From Ruminococcus sp. (GTDB taxonomy: Bacteria; Bacillota; Clostridia; Oscillospirales; Ruminococcaceae): a stretch of 64,000 nucleotides of DNA. The DNA lies in the NCBI GenBank assembly GCA_017470535.1, contig JAFUYP010000076.1:1-64000 (forward strand). Reading direction: 5' to 3'. The position numbers and the translations under genes are program-made. Positions 16,843 through 24,614 of the stretch are shown here, one piece after another. Within the stretch, counting starts at the first letter, position 1; each line of letters begins with the position of its first letter. The notes under the pieces were generated by a model that was not told where the DNA came from, searched no databases, and worked only from the letters and a program-made list of their open reading frames with translations.

Positions 16843-17961
16843 CTACAACTCCATAGTTATCTCGCCGGTAACAGCATTTACTTTTATATCCTGTTGCCTA
16901 CCGTCATCTGTATGCCATATAAAGCACCATGTCGGTTCAAAGCAACTTTTGGCTTCGTTTTTAAAATCCTCTTCCATTTTTGAATTAAGTTCTTCATCCT
17001 CAACTGGCGAGGGTGCAGTATTTTTACAGCAGTAATATAAGGTGACTTGCTCAATATTGTATCTTGATTTATCTGCAAGGTTATCCAAAAGAATGGTTAC
17101 CGCGCCTTCAAGTGATATTAACTTATCAAGCTTCTTAACGTTCATTTCTTTAGTACCAAACCTGTTTGTAAAGAAAATAATATTGTCCTTTCCATCAAGA
17201 TAAAACAGCATATGGCTTGGAACATAGTTTGTTACGACCTTATATTCCGATCTTTCTTCGACTTCAAACAAAGACGAAAAGAAAGGTTCGAGCATCATTC
17301 CATTATAGCTCACAGCACAAGTGACCTCGGCACATTTTTCCATGTTATCATCTAAAATGTGCGTAATGATATAGGGATATATTTGAAATCCATCATAAAG
17401 CGGAAAAAAAGCAGACGAGATACAATCCGAAACCCTATCACATATTTCTCCGATGCTGCATTCTCCATTTTTTAGTTCTATTATTTTTTCTTTGTCGGTA
17501 TCGGCGTAATAAGTTCCAAGCACTTCAGTCGTATTGACAGAGCCTCTTTCGTTTGAATAATAATTTTCAGGACAGTTGTTTCTGAAAAAAGAAACATAAC
17601 CATTGTCAGAATTATATATGTAAACCCTGTCCGCTTCCTGTTTCCAGTTTATCTCATTATATTCATCTCCGAACATGGCTTTGAAAAAAGACTTACTGTT
17701 TTCAGCCTCATTATCCGATACAGCAGGTTCAAACGGGAATGTGTATACCTCGTCTATACTAATGCTATCTATTTTTTCAGGCAGTTTTATCTTTCCAAGA
17801 TCTTTTCCTTGGAGCTCATCACATCCATTGAATATTTGTTCAACAGGTACTGTCTCAGCATTGTTAATGTTATAAGTATTTTTATCATTATCATTCTCTG
17901 TGCAGGCAGTAAACGTACATAATGCTAAAGCTAAAGCTAGGATTTCTTTTAATATTTTCAT
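16843..17961 (-). CDS. Cargo lipoprotein A (paralogue of the 18673 gene)
   Basis: 372 residues with a lipobox FTAC at about residue 20. Its C-terminal third (LISLEGAVTILLDNLAD..., then PTWCFIWHTDDGRQQDIKVNAVTGEITMEL) aligns by eye with the end of the 351-residue lipoprotein at 18673, and the final VNAVTGEI resembles the last strand of PepSY-like domains. The ribosome site is weak. It is separated from the upstream secreted-protein gene by a hairpin at 17993-18019. Function unknown. Confidence 0.7.
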   Translation of the reverse strand: MKILKEILALALALCTFTACTENDNDKNTYNINNAETVPVEQIFNGCDELQGKDLGKIKLPEKIDSISIDEVYTFPFEPAVSDNEAENSKSFFKAMFGDEYNEINWKQEADRVYIYNSDNGYVSFFRNNCPENYYSNERGSVNTTEVLGTYYADTDKEKIIELKNGECSIGEICDRVSDCISSAFFPLYDGFQIYPYIITHILDDNMEKCAEVTCAVSYNGMMLEPFFSSLFEVEERSEYKVVTNYVPSHMLFYLDGKDNIIFFTNRFGTKEMNVKKLDKLISLEGAVTILLDNLADKSRYNIEQVTLYYCCKNTAPSPVEDEELNSKMEEDFKNEAKSCFEPTWCFIWHTDDGRQQDIKVNAVTGEITMEL

Positions 17962-17992
17962 TATATTCCTTCTTTACACTAACTTTATTGTA

Positions 17993-18019
17993 AAAGGAGC
18001 AGTATAAAACTGCCCCTTT
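17993..18019 (-). terminator. Terminator after secreted cargo protein 3
   Basis: AAAGGAGCAGT (17993-18003) pairs with ACTGCCCCTTT (18009-18019), giving a strong stem downstream of the gene ending at 18056, followed on the minus strand by ACAATAAAG. Partial read-through to the lipoprotein genes is possible. Confidence 0.65.
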
Positions 18020-18055
18020 AATATAAATCGTACGGTCTATATAATCCATGTCTTA

Positions 18056-18511
18056 TTATTTAGCTATGACTTTACCACTGGAGCCTGCTGTATATCCTGA
18101 TGTTGAATAATTCAATGTTAAACGTATCTGTGCTGCATTTCCAATGTACGCATTTGTATATGTAGCAGATGCAAGAGGCTTTAATCCTGTAGATGAATAT
18201 GTACGGGTTATAGCAAATCCCCATGTTCCAATAGTATAGTCATAAACATATCCTTCGCTTACAAGGCTATTAGCATTAAACGAAGTTATGTTGTCTTGCA
18301 TTTTGATTTTCTTATACGTTCCAATAGTAAACACTTTATTGTTACCGTTATCTCCGATTTCAGTGTAGGTCTCTATATCACTGGTCGGAGCTCCTTTTGC
18401 CCAATGAAGATTATAGTTTTGCCATGTAGAAGCACTAGCACTTATACCCATACTAACCGCCGTAACAGCAGCAACACCCATAGCCATTAATTTCTTACCA
18501 AGTTTACTCAT
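18056..18511 (-). CDS. Small secreted cargo protein 3
   Basis: 151 residues from ATG 18511, with GGAGGAATTT upstream. The signal peptide has a SASAS cleavage region near residue 30. The mature part begins TWQNYNLHWAKGAPTSD and is beta-rich (YKKIKMQDNITSF, WGFAITRTY, AQIRLTLNYS) without Cys. The NYNLHW-KGAPTS start resembles secreted orphan proteins I have seen in Clostridia, without a known role. One of three small secreted proteins in the cargo; these could be the exported effectors. Confidence 0.7.
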   Translation of the reverse strand: MSKLGKKLMAMGVAAVTAVSMGISASASTWQNYNLHWAKGAPTSDIETYTEIGDNGNNKVFTIGTYKKIKMQDNITSFNANSLVSEGYVYDYTIGTWGFAITRTYSSTGLKPLASATYTNAYIGNAAQIRLTLNYSTSGYTAGSSGKVIAK

Positions 18512-18672
18512 TTTAAATTCCTCCATTTCACATTTAATAACTCTTATCATAGCTTTTTTATACATTTACCAAATAGCTCACTCAACTTTTATAGTTTTTC
18601 AATACATCTTAAGAAAACTTGCTTGGTTTGCTGCAGATTATTTTATTCTATAATTGTTGCTTTGGATCATTC

Positions 18673-19728
18673 TTATAAAACCGCTGTAACTGTTCCATCT
18701 TTGCAGTCAACAGAAAAATACTGTATCATATGCTGTCCGCTTTGTTCTGAATACATAATAAAAAACCATTTTGCGTAGCAGTTCAGATTTGCAAGATCAC
18801 CCTTAGTTTCGTCCATATAAGGCTCATACATAAGAACCACATCATCAAACACATAGGCTGAATTGGGTGCAAGTTCATTTTCAAGGATATCACAGGCACC
18901 TTTGAACGAAAGCACCTTTTCGAGCTCGTCTGTTTTTATCGCCTTATAACTCGGCGGGGCTGCATAAAACACTATATCTGCGTTGTCATCAAAGTCACTA
19001 TAGGTCTGCAATATATGCAAATGATTATTCTCTTTGAGCTGATCGGGGGTATGATGTAAAGGATGCATATGCAAAAGGCCGACTCCCTTATAGCTTTTTT
19101 GCATTTCTACACCATAGCTTTTTTGCGTACCGTTATTATTTACGTATACATCATACACCTTAGTATCGAGATCGTCGTCAAAAACTTCTTTTGCTTTATG
19201 TGCATAGTTTTCCGATTTACTGATAGTTTCTTTTGCTTTTTCGTCAAATAGTGGTATAGAACTCGGTGATACAGTTACAATATCAGTCTCATAGTCCGCA
19301 CTCGGATTAAGTGATGTCAAACTATTGGGTATGCGGTTCTCATTGATATAATATGCCCCTGAAACAACAGCACACGCATCTATCACATCCTCTGATGTTC
19401 CAGGAGGCACTTCAAACACTTTTTTGATTTCAAGGCTTTTTTGCTTTTCCCATTCTTTATCATCAGCCCTATTAATTGCTTCAAGTTCAAGTTCATACAC
19501 TCCTAAAGGCTGTGTAATATGAAGCATTGACTTATCAGGCAAAGTAAACTTAGTATAGTTTGTGTTATATGCCTGATCAATATCATCAAGGATTTGGCTG
19601 CAAGGGACATATTGTTCTGTTTCTATCCCCTCATTACTGTTTTTATAAGTTGAACAAGAAGATAGAATCATGGTAACAAAAAGCCCTGAAATACAAAATA
19701 TGTTCTTAGCAAAACTTTTATGCACCAT
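18673..19728 (-). CDS. Cargo lipoprotein B
   Basis: 351 residues with lipobox LSSC near residue 25. The C-terminal part (VLSFKGACDILENELAP..., AKWFFIMYSEQSGQHMIQYF) parallels lipoprotein A, so the two are probably diverged paralogues, each lying downstream of a small secreted-protein gene. It overlaps the secreted-protein-2 gene (19718) by 11 nt, tying one lipoprotein to one secreted protein. Function unknown. Confidence 0.7.
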   Translation of the reverse strand: MVHKSFAKNIFCISGLFVTMILSSCSTYKNSNEGIETEQYVPCSQILDDIDQAYNTNYTKFTLPDKSMLHITQPLGVYELELEAINRADDKEWEKQKSLEIKKVFEVPPGTSEDVIDACAVVSGAYYINENRIPNSLTSLNPSADYETDIVTVSPSSIPLFDEKAKETISKSENYAHKAKEVFDDDLDTKVYDVYVNNNGTQKSYGVEMQKSYKGVGLLHMHPLHHTPDQLKENNHLHILQTYSDFDDNADIVFYAAPPSYKAIKTDELEKVLSFKGACDILENELAPNSAYVFDDVVLMYEPYMDETKGDLANLNCYAKWFFIMYSEQSGQHMIQYFSVDCKDGTVTAVL

Positions 19729-20137
19729 AAACTTTTCCGCTAACAGAACTACCTATGCCGGAAGGCTTAGGATTAAGTGTCATTGTAACGTCTATTCTAT
19801 ATCCTTTTTTGATATTACTGCTTGTATGTGTAACGTTACGTGTTCCTGTTGTGGAATATGTGTTGGTACTGTTTGATGGTGTATACCCTCCAACCTTTAT
19901 ACTCCTTGTAACAGAGCATCCACTGACGATAGAATTAACCTTATAAGTGACATCAACGCTTCCATTTGCAGCTGCTCTAGAAATAAACAATGTTTTACTG
20001 GTAAGAATACCAGTATTACTTATATATAGCGAGTAATTATTCTCATATACATCGGCAGCAGATGCAGAAGAGCCCATCATGCTAATCGTCATAGCCAATG
20101 TAGCACATAAAGCGATAACTTTCTTTCTAAGCTTCAT
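19718..20137 (-). CDS. Small secreted cargo protein 2
   Basis: 139 residues; a signal peptide (MKLRKKVIALCATLAMTISM) ends at a SASA site near residue 27. The mature protein is Thr/Ser-rich and beta-like (SVDVTYKVNSIVSGCSVTRS; GYRIDVTMTLNPKPSG) with a single Cys. Its stop overlaps the start of lipoprotein B. The start has GGGAGGTATT upstream. No family recognised. Confidence 0.7.
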   Translation of the reverse strand: MKLRKKVIALCATLAMTISMMGSSASAADVYENNYSLYISNTGILTSKTLFISRAAANGSVDVTYKVNSIVSGCSVTRSIKVGGYTPSNSTNTYSTTGTRNVTHTSSNIKKGYRIDVTMTLNPKPSGIGSSVSGKVYGA

Positions 20138-20230
20138 AATAAATACCTCCCAATAGTTATAGTGTTTCTTGGCAAAAAGCCTGTTTTCGGATAAGGCTGT
20201 ACAAAAACGCTGTCAAATCACCCTTTGGGA

Positions 20231-20265
20231 ATATTTGGCTGCGCCAAATATACTGTACAGTATAT
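20231..20265. promoter_or_regulatory. Overlapping perfect palindromes between cargo genes
   Basis: The hairpin ATATTTGGC-tgc-GCCAAATAT (20231-20251) overlaps the 18-bp perfect palindrome ATATACTGTACAGTATAT (20248-20265). They lie in the 178-nt gap between secreted-protein genes 1 and 2. The two folds are mutually exclusive, which suits a switch, or the palindrome may be a dimeric repressor site. Confidence 0.6.
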
Positions 20266-20315
20266 TTTCGTTACTGCATCGGTATCAACCCCCAATCTTC
20301 AAATAAATGAATGCA

Positions 20316-20741
20316 TTAACAAGTCGATGTTGTGCTGTAAGTTGTAATAGTTTCATAGTTTGCGCCGCTATAAACCTTTGCAACGGTTTTCACCCTATAT
20401 GTTCCACTTGAAAGTGACGACTTTGTGTTTTGAAAAACTCCATACCATGTGTTAAATGTCTTTGACCAGCTTGTAACATTTGTCCAAGAATTTCCGTTTT
20501 TCTTTTGTAAAGTCTGTGTCATGACTATCTTAGTTGCCAGTGTTGAGAAACCAAATACGGTACTTTTACAGTTTGCAATCTTATTTGATATGCTTAGAGT
20601 GCTTGATACACGCTGCGTGTAGCTATACTCTTCAATAATCTCCTCATTAACAGGCGTGTCAAGCTCAGGCTCGGCAAAAGCGGTTAGCGTTAACGATGTG
20701 AACATTAAAAGGGATAGAACAATTGATATTATTCTTTTCAT
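20316..20741 (-). CDS. Small secreted cargo protein 1, putative ECF target
   Basis: 141 residues from ATG 20741 (20747 is also possible), with GGAGGAATG upstream. A signal peptide (MKRIISIVLSLLMFTSLTLTAFA) is followed by an acidic stretch and a beta-rich part with NGNSWTNVTSWSKTFNTWYG, ending in Cys. A bipartite motif identical in spacing to the one before the sigma gene lies upstream at 20794-20826, so it is probably under the element's own sigma factor. Function unknown. Confidence 0.7.
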   Translation of the reverse strand: MKRIISIVLSLLMFTSLTLTAFAEPELDTPVNEEIIEEYSYTQRVSSTLSISNKIANCKSTVFGFSTLATKIVMTQTLQKKNGNSWTNVTSWSKTFNTWYGVFQNTKSSLSSGTYRVKTVAKVYSGANYETITTYSTTSTC

Positions 20742-20765
20742 AAACATTCCTCCAAATACAAAAAA

Positions 20766-20796
20766 TATGGTGAAGGTTTAAATGTCCTTCACCATA
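20766..20796 (-). terminator. Hairpin after the sigma/anti-sigma operon
   Basis: TATGGTGAAGG (20766-20776) pairs with CCTTCACCATA (20786-20796). It lies between the anti-sigma stop and secreted gene 1, just past the predicted ECF promoter there, so it also sits in the 5' leader of that gene. Confidence 0.6.
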
Positions 20797-20826
20797 TATA
20801 GCGACATAAATATGCAATTTGTGATT
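20794..20826 (-). promoter_or_regulatory. Predicted ECF promoter before secreted cargo protein 1
   Basis: Minus strand AATCACAAAT, 13-nt spacer, CGCTATATAT. Both blocks and the spacer length are the same as at 22085-22117. It is best read as the -35 and -10 elements used by the ECF factor at 21524. Confidence 0.75.
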
Positions 20827-20836
20827 GAAAATTATA

Positions 20837-21523
20837 CTATTCTTTTACTTTTGTAGAACTGCACAAATCCAAAACGTCTTCTTTGTTTAAATTGCTAAGA
20901 ATTGTAAAGGCGTATTCATTGTTGTTCCAAATAATTGTATAACTATCATCTACTTCAGAATACATGACCTTATATATACTACCGTAATCGTCATAAATTG
21001 TTTCATAGCCAGTTTGTTCATTATCTATATCTTGAATATAAGAATCAATAGTATATTGTTCAAAAAATATATATTTATCATTATTAGAATATGAAACAAA
21101 CAATGAATGATTATCAATTAAGCGTTCTGTTTGTGTAAAACCACTTGGCAATTCACTTATATAATATTCTTTTTCAATTGATGCCGGATAAGAATCCGAA
21201 TTGTTTTTGTCAACGGAAATTTCTGTATGATCACCAAATATTTTTGTTATAAAGCCAAAGAATGCCTCTCGAACAGCGCTGACGCTTAAAGCAGATGCGG
21301 AAAGAATAATAATAGCTGCTGCAATGCAAGCAGCTCTGCGTCCTGCAGTTGAAATCATATTGTAATATGGTTTTGATCTTTGATTTATTAGTTTATCCAT
21401 TTTTTTCTTATAGCTTTCAGAAAAAAGATGACCATCATTTATTGTAATCTTCTCTAATTCAGTGTCTACCTCCTTTTCAAAAACATCGTTCAGCGCTTCA
21501 ATAAAAACTGAATATTCATTCAT
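20837..21523 (-). CDS. Membrane anti-sigma-like protein (DUF4367-like C-terminus)
   Basis: 228 residues: a cytoplasmic N-terminal ~70 residues, a transmembrane segment AACIAAAIIILSASALSVSAV near 85-105, and an extracytoplasmic domain ending in NNEYAFTILSNLNKEDVLDLCSSTKV, the pattern of DUF4367-type domains. It starts immediately after the sigma gene stop, the normal sigma/anti-sigma arrangement. It should hold the ECF factor at the membrane and release it on an external signal, which is unknown. Confidence 0.75.
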   Translation of the reverse strand: MNEYSVFIEALNDVFEKEVDTELEKITINDGHLFSESYKKKMDKLINQRSKPYYNMISTAGRRAACIAAAIIILSASALSVSAVREAFFGFITKIFGDHTEISVDKNNSDSYPASIEKEYYISELPSGFTQTERLIDNHSLFVSYSNNDKYIFFEQYTIDSYIQDIDNEQTGYETIYDDYGSIYKVMYSEVDDSYTIIWNNNEYAFTILSNLNKEDVLDLCSSTKVKE

Positions 21524-22048
21524 TTAACACCCCTCCGTTTCGAGTAAACTCTTTAAACGTGATTTTGCATACTGCATTCTTTTTCTTACAGCAGTTTGAG
21601 TAATACCAATTGTTTCGGCTATTATTTTATAATCAAGTCCGCAAGAAAAGAATAAATATAATATTTCCCTGTCCTGATAATTAAGCTTACGGATACAGTC
21701 TCTTAAATATATTTTATCATATTCAGATAAAAACTCATTTGTAAGCATTATCTCGTCATTGTATTCCATCATTTCTATGCCCCTCCTCTCTGCTTTTAAT
21801 ATGTCAAAAGCTTTGTTTTTGCTAACAATATATATGTACCTTTCTATCTTACTTTTATCAATTGATTTGATCTTGTCATAGTTCTTTGCAAAATAAAAGA
21901 AAGTATTTGCAGCAGCATCTTCCGCAAGTTGTTCGTTCTTTATTATAGACATAGCAATAGAATACACTTTGGTAGTATATTTCTTATAAAACCTTTCAAA
22001 GCTTTTTCTATCGTCCGGATCGTCAATCATCATATATAAAAAGAGCAT
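21524..22048 (-). CDS. ECF-type sigma factor of the inner element
   Basis: 174 residues from the ATG at 22048; the earlier ATG at 22063 contains the AGGAGGT ribosome site itself and is rejected. Region 2 is visible as FYKKYTTKVYSIAMSIIKNEQLAEDAAANTFFYFAKN and region 4 as LNYQDREILYLFFSCGLDYKIIAETIGITQTAVRKRMQYAKSRL, a typical helix-turn-helix. The gene has the bipartite motif 22085-22117 upstream, implying autoregulation, and is followed with no gap by the anti-sigma gene. Confidence 0.88.
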   Translation of the reverse strand: MLFLYMMIDDPDDRKSFERFYKKYTTKVYSIAMSIIKNEQLAEDAAANTFFYFAKNYDKIKSIDKSKIERYIYIVSKNKAFDILKAERRGIEMMEYNDEIMLTNEFLSEYDKIYLRDCIRKLNYQDREILYLFFSCGLDYKIIAETIGITQTAVRKRMQYAKSRLKSLLETEGC

Positions 22049-22084
22049 TTTAGACCTCCTCATTTAGAAATAGTATTCTCTATA

Positions 22085-22117
22085 ATATATAGCGATCATA
22101 ATTCAGCATTTGTGATT
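22085..22117 (-). promoter_or_regulatory. Predicted autoregulated ECF promoter
   Basis: Minus strand AATCACAAAT, 13-nt spacer, CGCTATATAT, 37 nt upstream of the sigma ATG. Same blocks and spacing as before secreted cargo protein 1, in an otherwise divergent sequence context. Confidence 0.75.
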
Positions 22118-22269
22118 AAAAAAACAAAAATTGTAATTATACACAAAACATATAGCTGTTTTATTATAACATTTATTTATGTTGGTTTCAAGATTAGTGG
22201 TGAGTATTTTACTATATCAGTGATTATACAGCAATCTGCCAAAATCCATATACACAATTTTGTTAATAT

Positions 22270-22347
22270 AAACAAATGTTCGATTATCCTATTGACAATC
22301 CCTTTTGCCCGTGCTATACTAAAATATACAATCAGAACGTACGTTTG
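22270..22347 (+). promoter_or_regulatory. Mobilization promoter flanked by LexA-like boxes
   Basis: TTGACA (22292-22297), 17-nt spacer, TATACT (22315-22320). Downstream, AGAACGTACGTTTG (22334-22347) fits the Firmicutes LexA box CGAAC-RNRY-GTTYG at all but the first base; upstream, the reverse complement of 22270-22282 reads CGAACATTTGTTT. SOS control of transfer genes is plausible. Confidence 0.6.
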
Positions 22348-22349
22348 AT

Positions 22350-23411
22350 TTGCAAAACATAACATTTAGGAAAGAAGGACTGATAACCGCAATATATCAT
22401 TTTAACGTCAAAATGGTCACACGCTCAAAAGGCGGTTGTTGCGTTGCAAGCGCTGCATATATCGCTGGTGAGAAGATCAAAAATGAGCGTGACGGTAAGA
22501 TCCACGATTACCGCAACAAGCACGAGGTTGTCCATAAGGAGTTATTGCTGCCTGCGAATGCTCCGCCCGATTTTCGTGAACGTTCCAAACTATGGAACGC
22601 TGCCGAAGCAGCTGAAAAGCGCAAGAACAGCCAAACGGCTCGGAGTATTAACGCTGCTTTGCCGAAGGAGCTGTCAAGAGAGGATCAGATCGATTTAGTG
22701 CGGCAGTTCTGCGAGCAATGCTTTGTGTCGCAAGGTATGTGCTGTGATTTCGCAATCCACGACAAGGGCGACGGAAATCCTCACGTTCATATTCTGCTGA
22801 CTACCCGAAAAGTTAAAAGGTCGGGCTTCACCGAAAAGGAACGTGCGTGGAATGACCGCAAGCTGCTGCTTGAATGGCGTGAGCGCTGGGCGGATTGGTG
22901 CAATCACAAGCTGTATTATGTTTCGGACGCTCGTGTTGATCACCGAAGCTATAAGGAGCAGGGCATTGACAAGCTGCCACAGATTCACCTCGGTGTCGAA
23001 GTCTGTGCCGTTGAGCGCAAGGGCTTCAAGACAGAAAAGGGAAATCGCAACAGAAGGATAAGACAACGCAATCTTGAAACGGAAATAGCTGCGCTTGAAA
23101 AGCAAATGCAGACGGTTCGTGCCGAACATAAGCAGGAGACGATCGACTATATCGAAGCAAATATTGGCTGCAAGGTGTCTGACGCTTTTGTCATTCACGA
23201 CATGCAGGACACGCTTGTCAAGTATGATCAATTCCTGCAAAGCCGAGGTGTGCCTTGTGAGTTTATGTTCTACAATGAGGACAGGTGCGAATTGTTTGTG
23301 CCAAAGGCTGAAAAAGAAAGGGCACTTTCTTTGCTTACACGCTACAAGAAAACACATTCCGAAAAGGGCTTTGAAACGGAAAAGACCATCAACAACAAGG
23401 CGAAGCGATGA
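22350..23411 (+). CDS. mobA: MobA/MobL-family relaxase (MOBQ-like)
   Basis: About 345-353 residues. IYHFNVKMVTRSKGGCCVASAAYIAGEKI is the standard N-terminus of the family and PHVHILL is the HUH metal site; the protein nicks oriT and leads the strand during mobilization. There is no ATG where the family starts: the frame opens with TTG at 22350 without a clear ribosome site, and CTG 22380 or a nearby ATA after AGAAGGA are alternatives. At ~350 residues it is a short form. It lies under a strong promoter with LexA-like boxes and belongs to the inner element. Confidence 0.85.
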   Translation: MQNITFRKEGLITAIYHFNVKMVTRSKGGCCVASAAYIAGEKIKNERDGKIHDYRNKHEVVHKELLLPANAPPDFRERSKLWNAAEAAEKRKNSQTARSINAALPKELSREDQIDLVRQFCEQCFVSQGMCCDFAIHDKGDGNPHVHILLTTRKVKRSGFTEKERAWNDRKLLLEWRERWADWCNHKLYYVSDARVDHRSYKEQGIDKLPQIHLGVEVCAVERKGFKTEKGNRNRRIRQRNLETEIAALEKQMQTVRAEHKQETIDYIEANIGCKVSDAFVIHDMQDTLVKYDQFLQSRGVPCEFMFYNEDRCELFVPKAEKERALSLLTRYKKTHSEKGFETEKTINNKAKR

Positions 23412-23645
23412 GCCGCAGCAACCGAGCCGTATGGCTCGCTTTGGGGAAGTCCAGAGGGGTCTCCCCTCTGGCGCACTTACAAACCCTCCGTGGTTTGTAT
23501 AAGTGCGCCCTCCGGGGGTAGTGAGCTTAAAACGAGTACACATATTGCGCAGAAAGCGAGCCGCCCACGATCAAACCTTCGTGTATGCGAATAGCTGCGT
23601 ATGCAGCCGGCGCAGAATTGCGCCGAACGGAAAGGAGAAATGCTA

Positions 23646-24029
23646 TTGAGTAATAAAAAGCTGACAACAGAAGAAAAAATCGAAAAGTCAAAGAGTATCA
23701 CCGAAGAAATAAGTAAAATCGAAAAGCGCCTCAAAGAGAGGCGTGACGCTCAAAAGAAGCTCGATGCCGAAATTGCAGATGAGCTGGAGAAAGCCGAAAT
23801 GGTGACTAATCAGGCAGTCGGTAAGATGTTCAGAAGCAGAATGAAGGACGCTCTGCCGCTGGACAAGTACGGCGAGATCATTGATTTTATGTTTATGCAC
23901 GAGGACTGCACCGAGTTCATAGCCGAGGTGATAAAAGAGTACAAGCAAGAGCTTGAAAAAGCAAAGCAGGCTGAAACTGCTCACAAGGACGAAGCCGCCT
24001 ATTCGGACAATGGCAGCATTCCAGCGTAA
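23646..24029 (+). CDS. Small coiled-coil protein next to the relaxase
   Basis: About 127 residues. AAAGGAG (23631-23637) favours the TTG at 23646; ATG 23640 is only 2 nt from the site. The first half is a Lys/Glu coiled coil (TTEEKIEKSKSITEEISKIEKRLKERRDAQKKLDAEI); then MFRSRMKDALPLDKYGEIIDFMFMHEDCTEFIAEVIKEYKQE. Layout and charge resemble the small gene at 12097 in the outer element. A relaxosome accessory role is a guess. The 230 nt before it hold GC-rich imperfect hairpins but no gene. Confidence 0.55.
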   Translation: MSNKKLTTEEKIEKSKSITEEISKIEKRLKERRDAQKKLDAEIADELEKAEMVTNQAVGKMFRSRMKDALPLDKYGEIIDFMFMHEDCTEFIAEVIKEYKQELEKAKQAETAHKDEAAYSDNGSIPA

Positions 24030-24304
24030 ATAGAATTGTGTAAAAGAGGAAAGGTGAGTCCAATGTAAACAATAGAGCCGCTTGCAAGTGTAAAGACCTC
24101 GCCAATCTTAAAGCTTGCAGCGGTATTAAGAAAAGCTGTACACAAGTTCAAATTCAAAAATATCTGATGAGCCTGATCAGATACTCCAAGCGCTTGCTAC
24201 GTCGTCCCGTGCAGGTTATGATTGCACGGTCAAGCAATTATCGCACGGAAGCGGACGCCATTATTAAAACGCACCGTGCGACCTCCTTTCAGAACGGAGA
24301 ATTA

Positions 24305-24505
24305 TTGAAACGAACAAATAATAATGAACAGCAAATATCTGAACAGAAAAAAGACAACAAGAAACTTGAAATCTCCGAAAAAGACCGCAGAGCGTTCCTG
24401 ACCGCTTTGAAGATCGGTTACTACAAGGAGTTTCATAAGCAGGGTATTTTGAGCGATGAGGAGTTGGTATATCTGATAAATCTGCAAGCTAAATATTCTG
24501 CATAA
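24305..24505 (+). CDS. Small protein upstream of the inner recombinase
   Basis: About 66 residues if started at the TTG at 24305, which follows CGGAG by 5 nt; a longer frame back to 24167 has no ribosome site and an atypical N-terminus. The end, SEKDRRAFLTALKIGYYKEFHKQGILSDEELVYLINLQ, includes a short helix pair like SHOCT tails (HKQGILSDEEL). Function unknown. Region 24030-24304 holds one inverted repeat (CCGCTTGCAAG/CTTGCAGCGG near 24074-24121) and no gene. Confidence 0.5.
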   Translation: MKRTNNNEQQISEQKKDNKKLEISEKDRRAFLTALKIGYYKEFHKQGILSDEELVYLINLQAKYSA

Positions 24506-24512
24506 GGTAAAA

Positions 24513-24579
24513 CCCCTGCATATTTTTATTGCTCCGCTTGACTGCTGCCGCAGCAAATGGTATAATAAATATGCAGGGG
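24513..24579 (+). promoter_or_regulatory. Recombinase promoter enclosed in a 13-bp inverted repeat
   Basis: TTGACT (24538-24543), 17-nt spacer, TATAAT (24561-24566). The promoter is framed by CCCCTGCATATTT (24513-24525) and AAATATGCAGGGG (24567-24579), a perfect 13-bp inverted repeat. The right arm abuts the -10 box, so a protein bound to both arms would close the promoter. Confidence 0.75.
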
Positions 24580-24614
24580 GATTTTATCCCCGAATAACGG
24601 GGGAAGGAGGTACA

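Noticed and set aside
22695..23543. 282-codon minus-strand frame opposite the relaxase
   Set aside because: The plus strand encodes the relaxase with its HUH motif; the reverse frame resembles no protein and has no ribosome site.
24167..24304. N-terminal extension of the small gene before the inner recombinase
   Set aside because: No ribosome site at 24167 and the extension looks non-coding; TTG 24305 after CGGAG is preferred.
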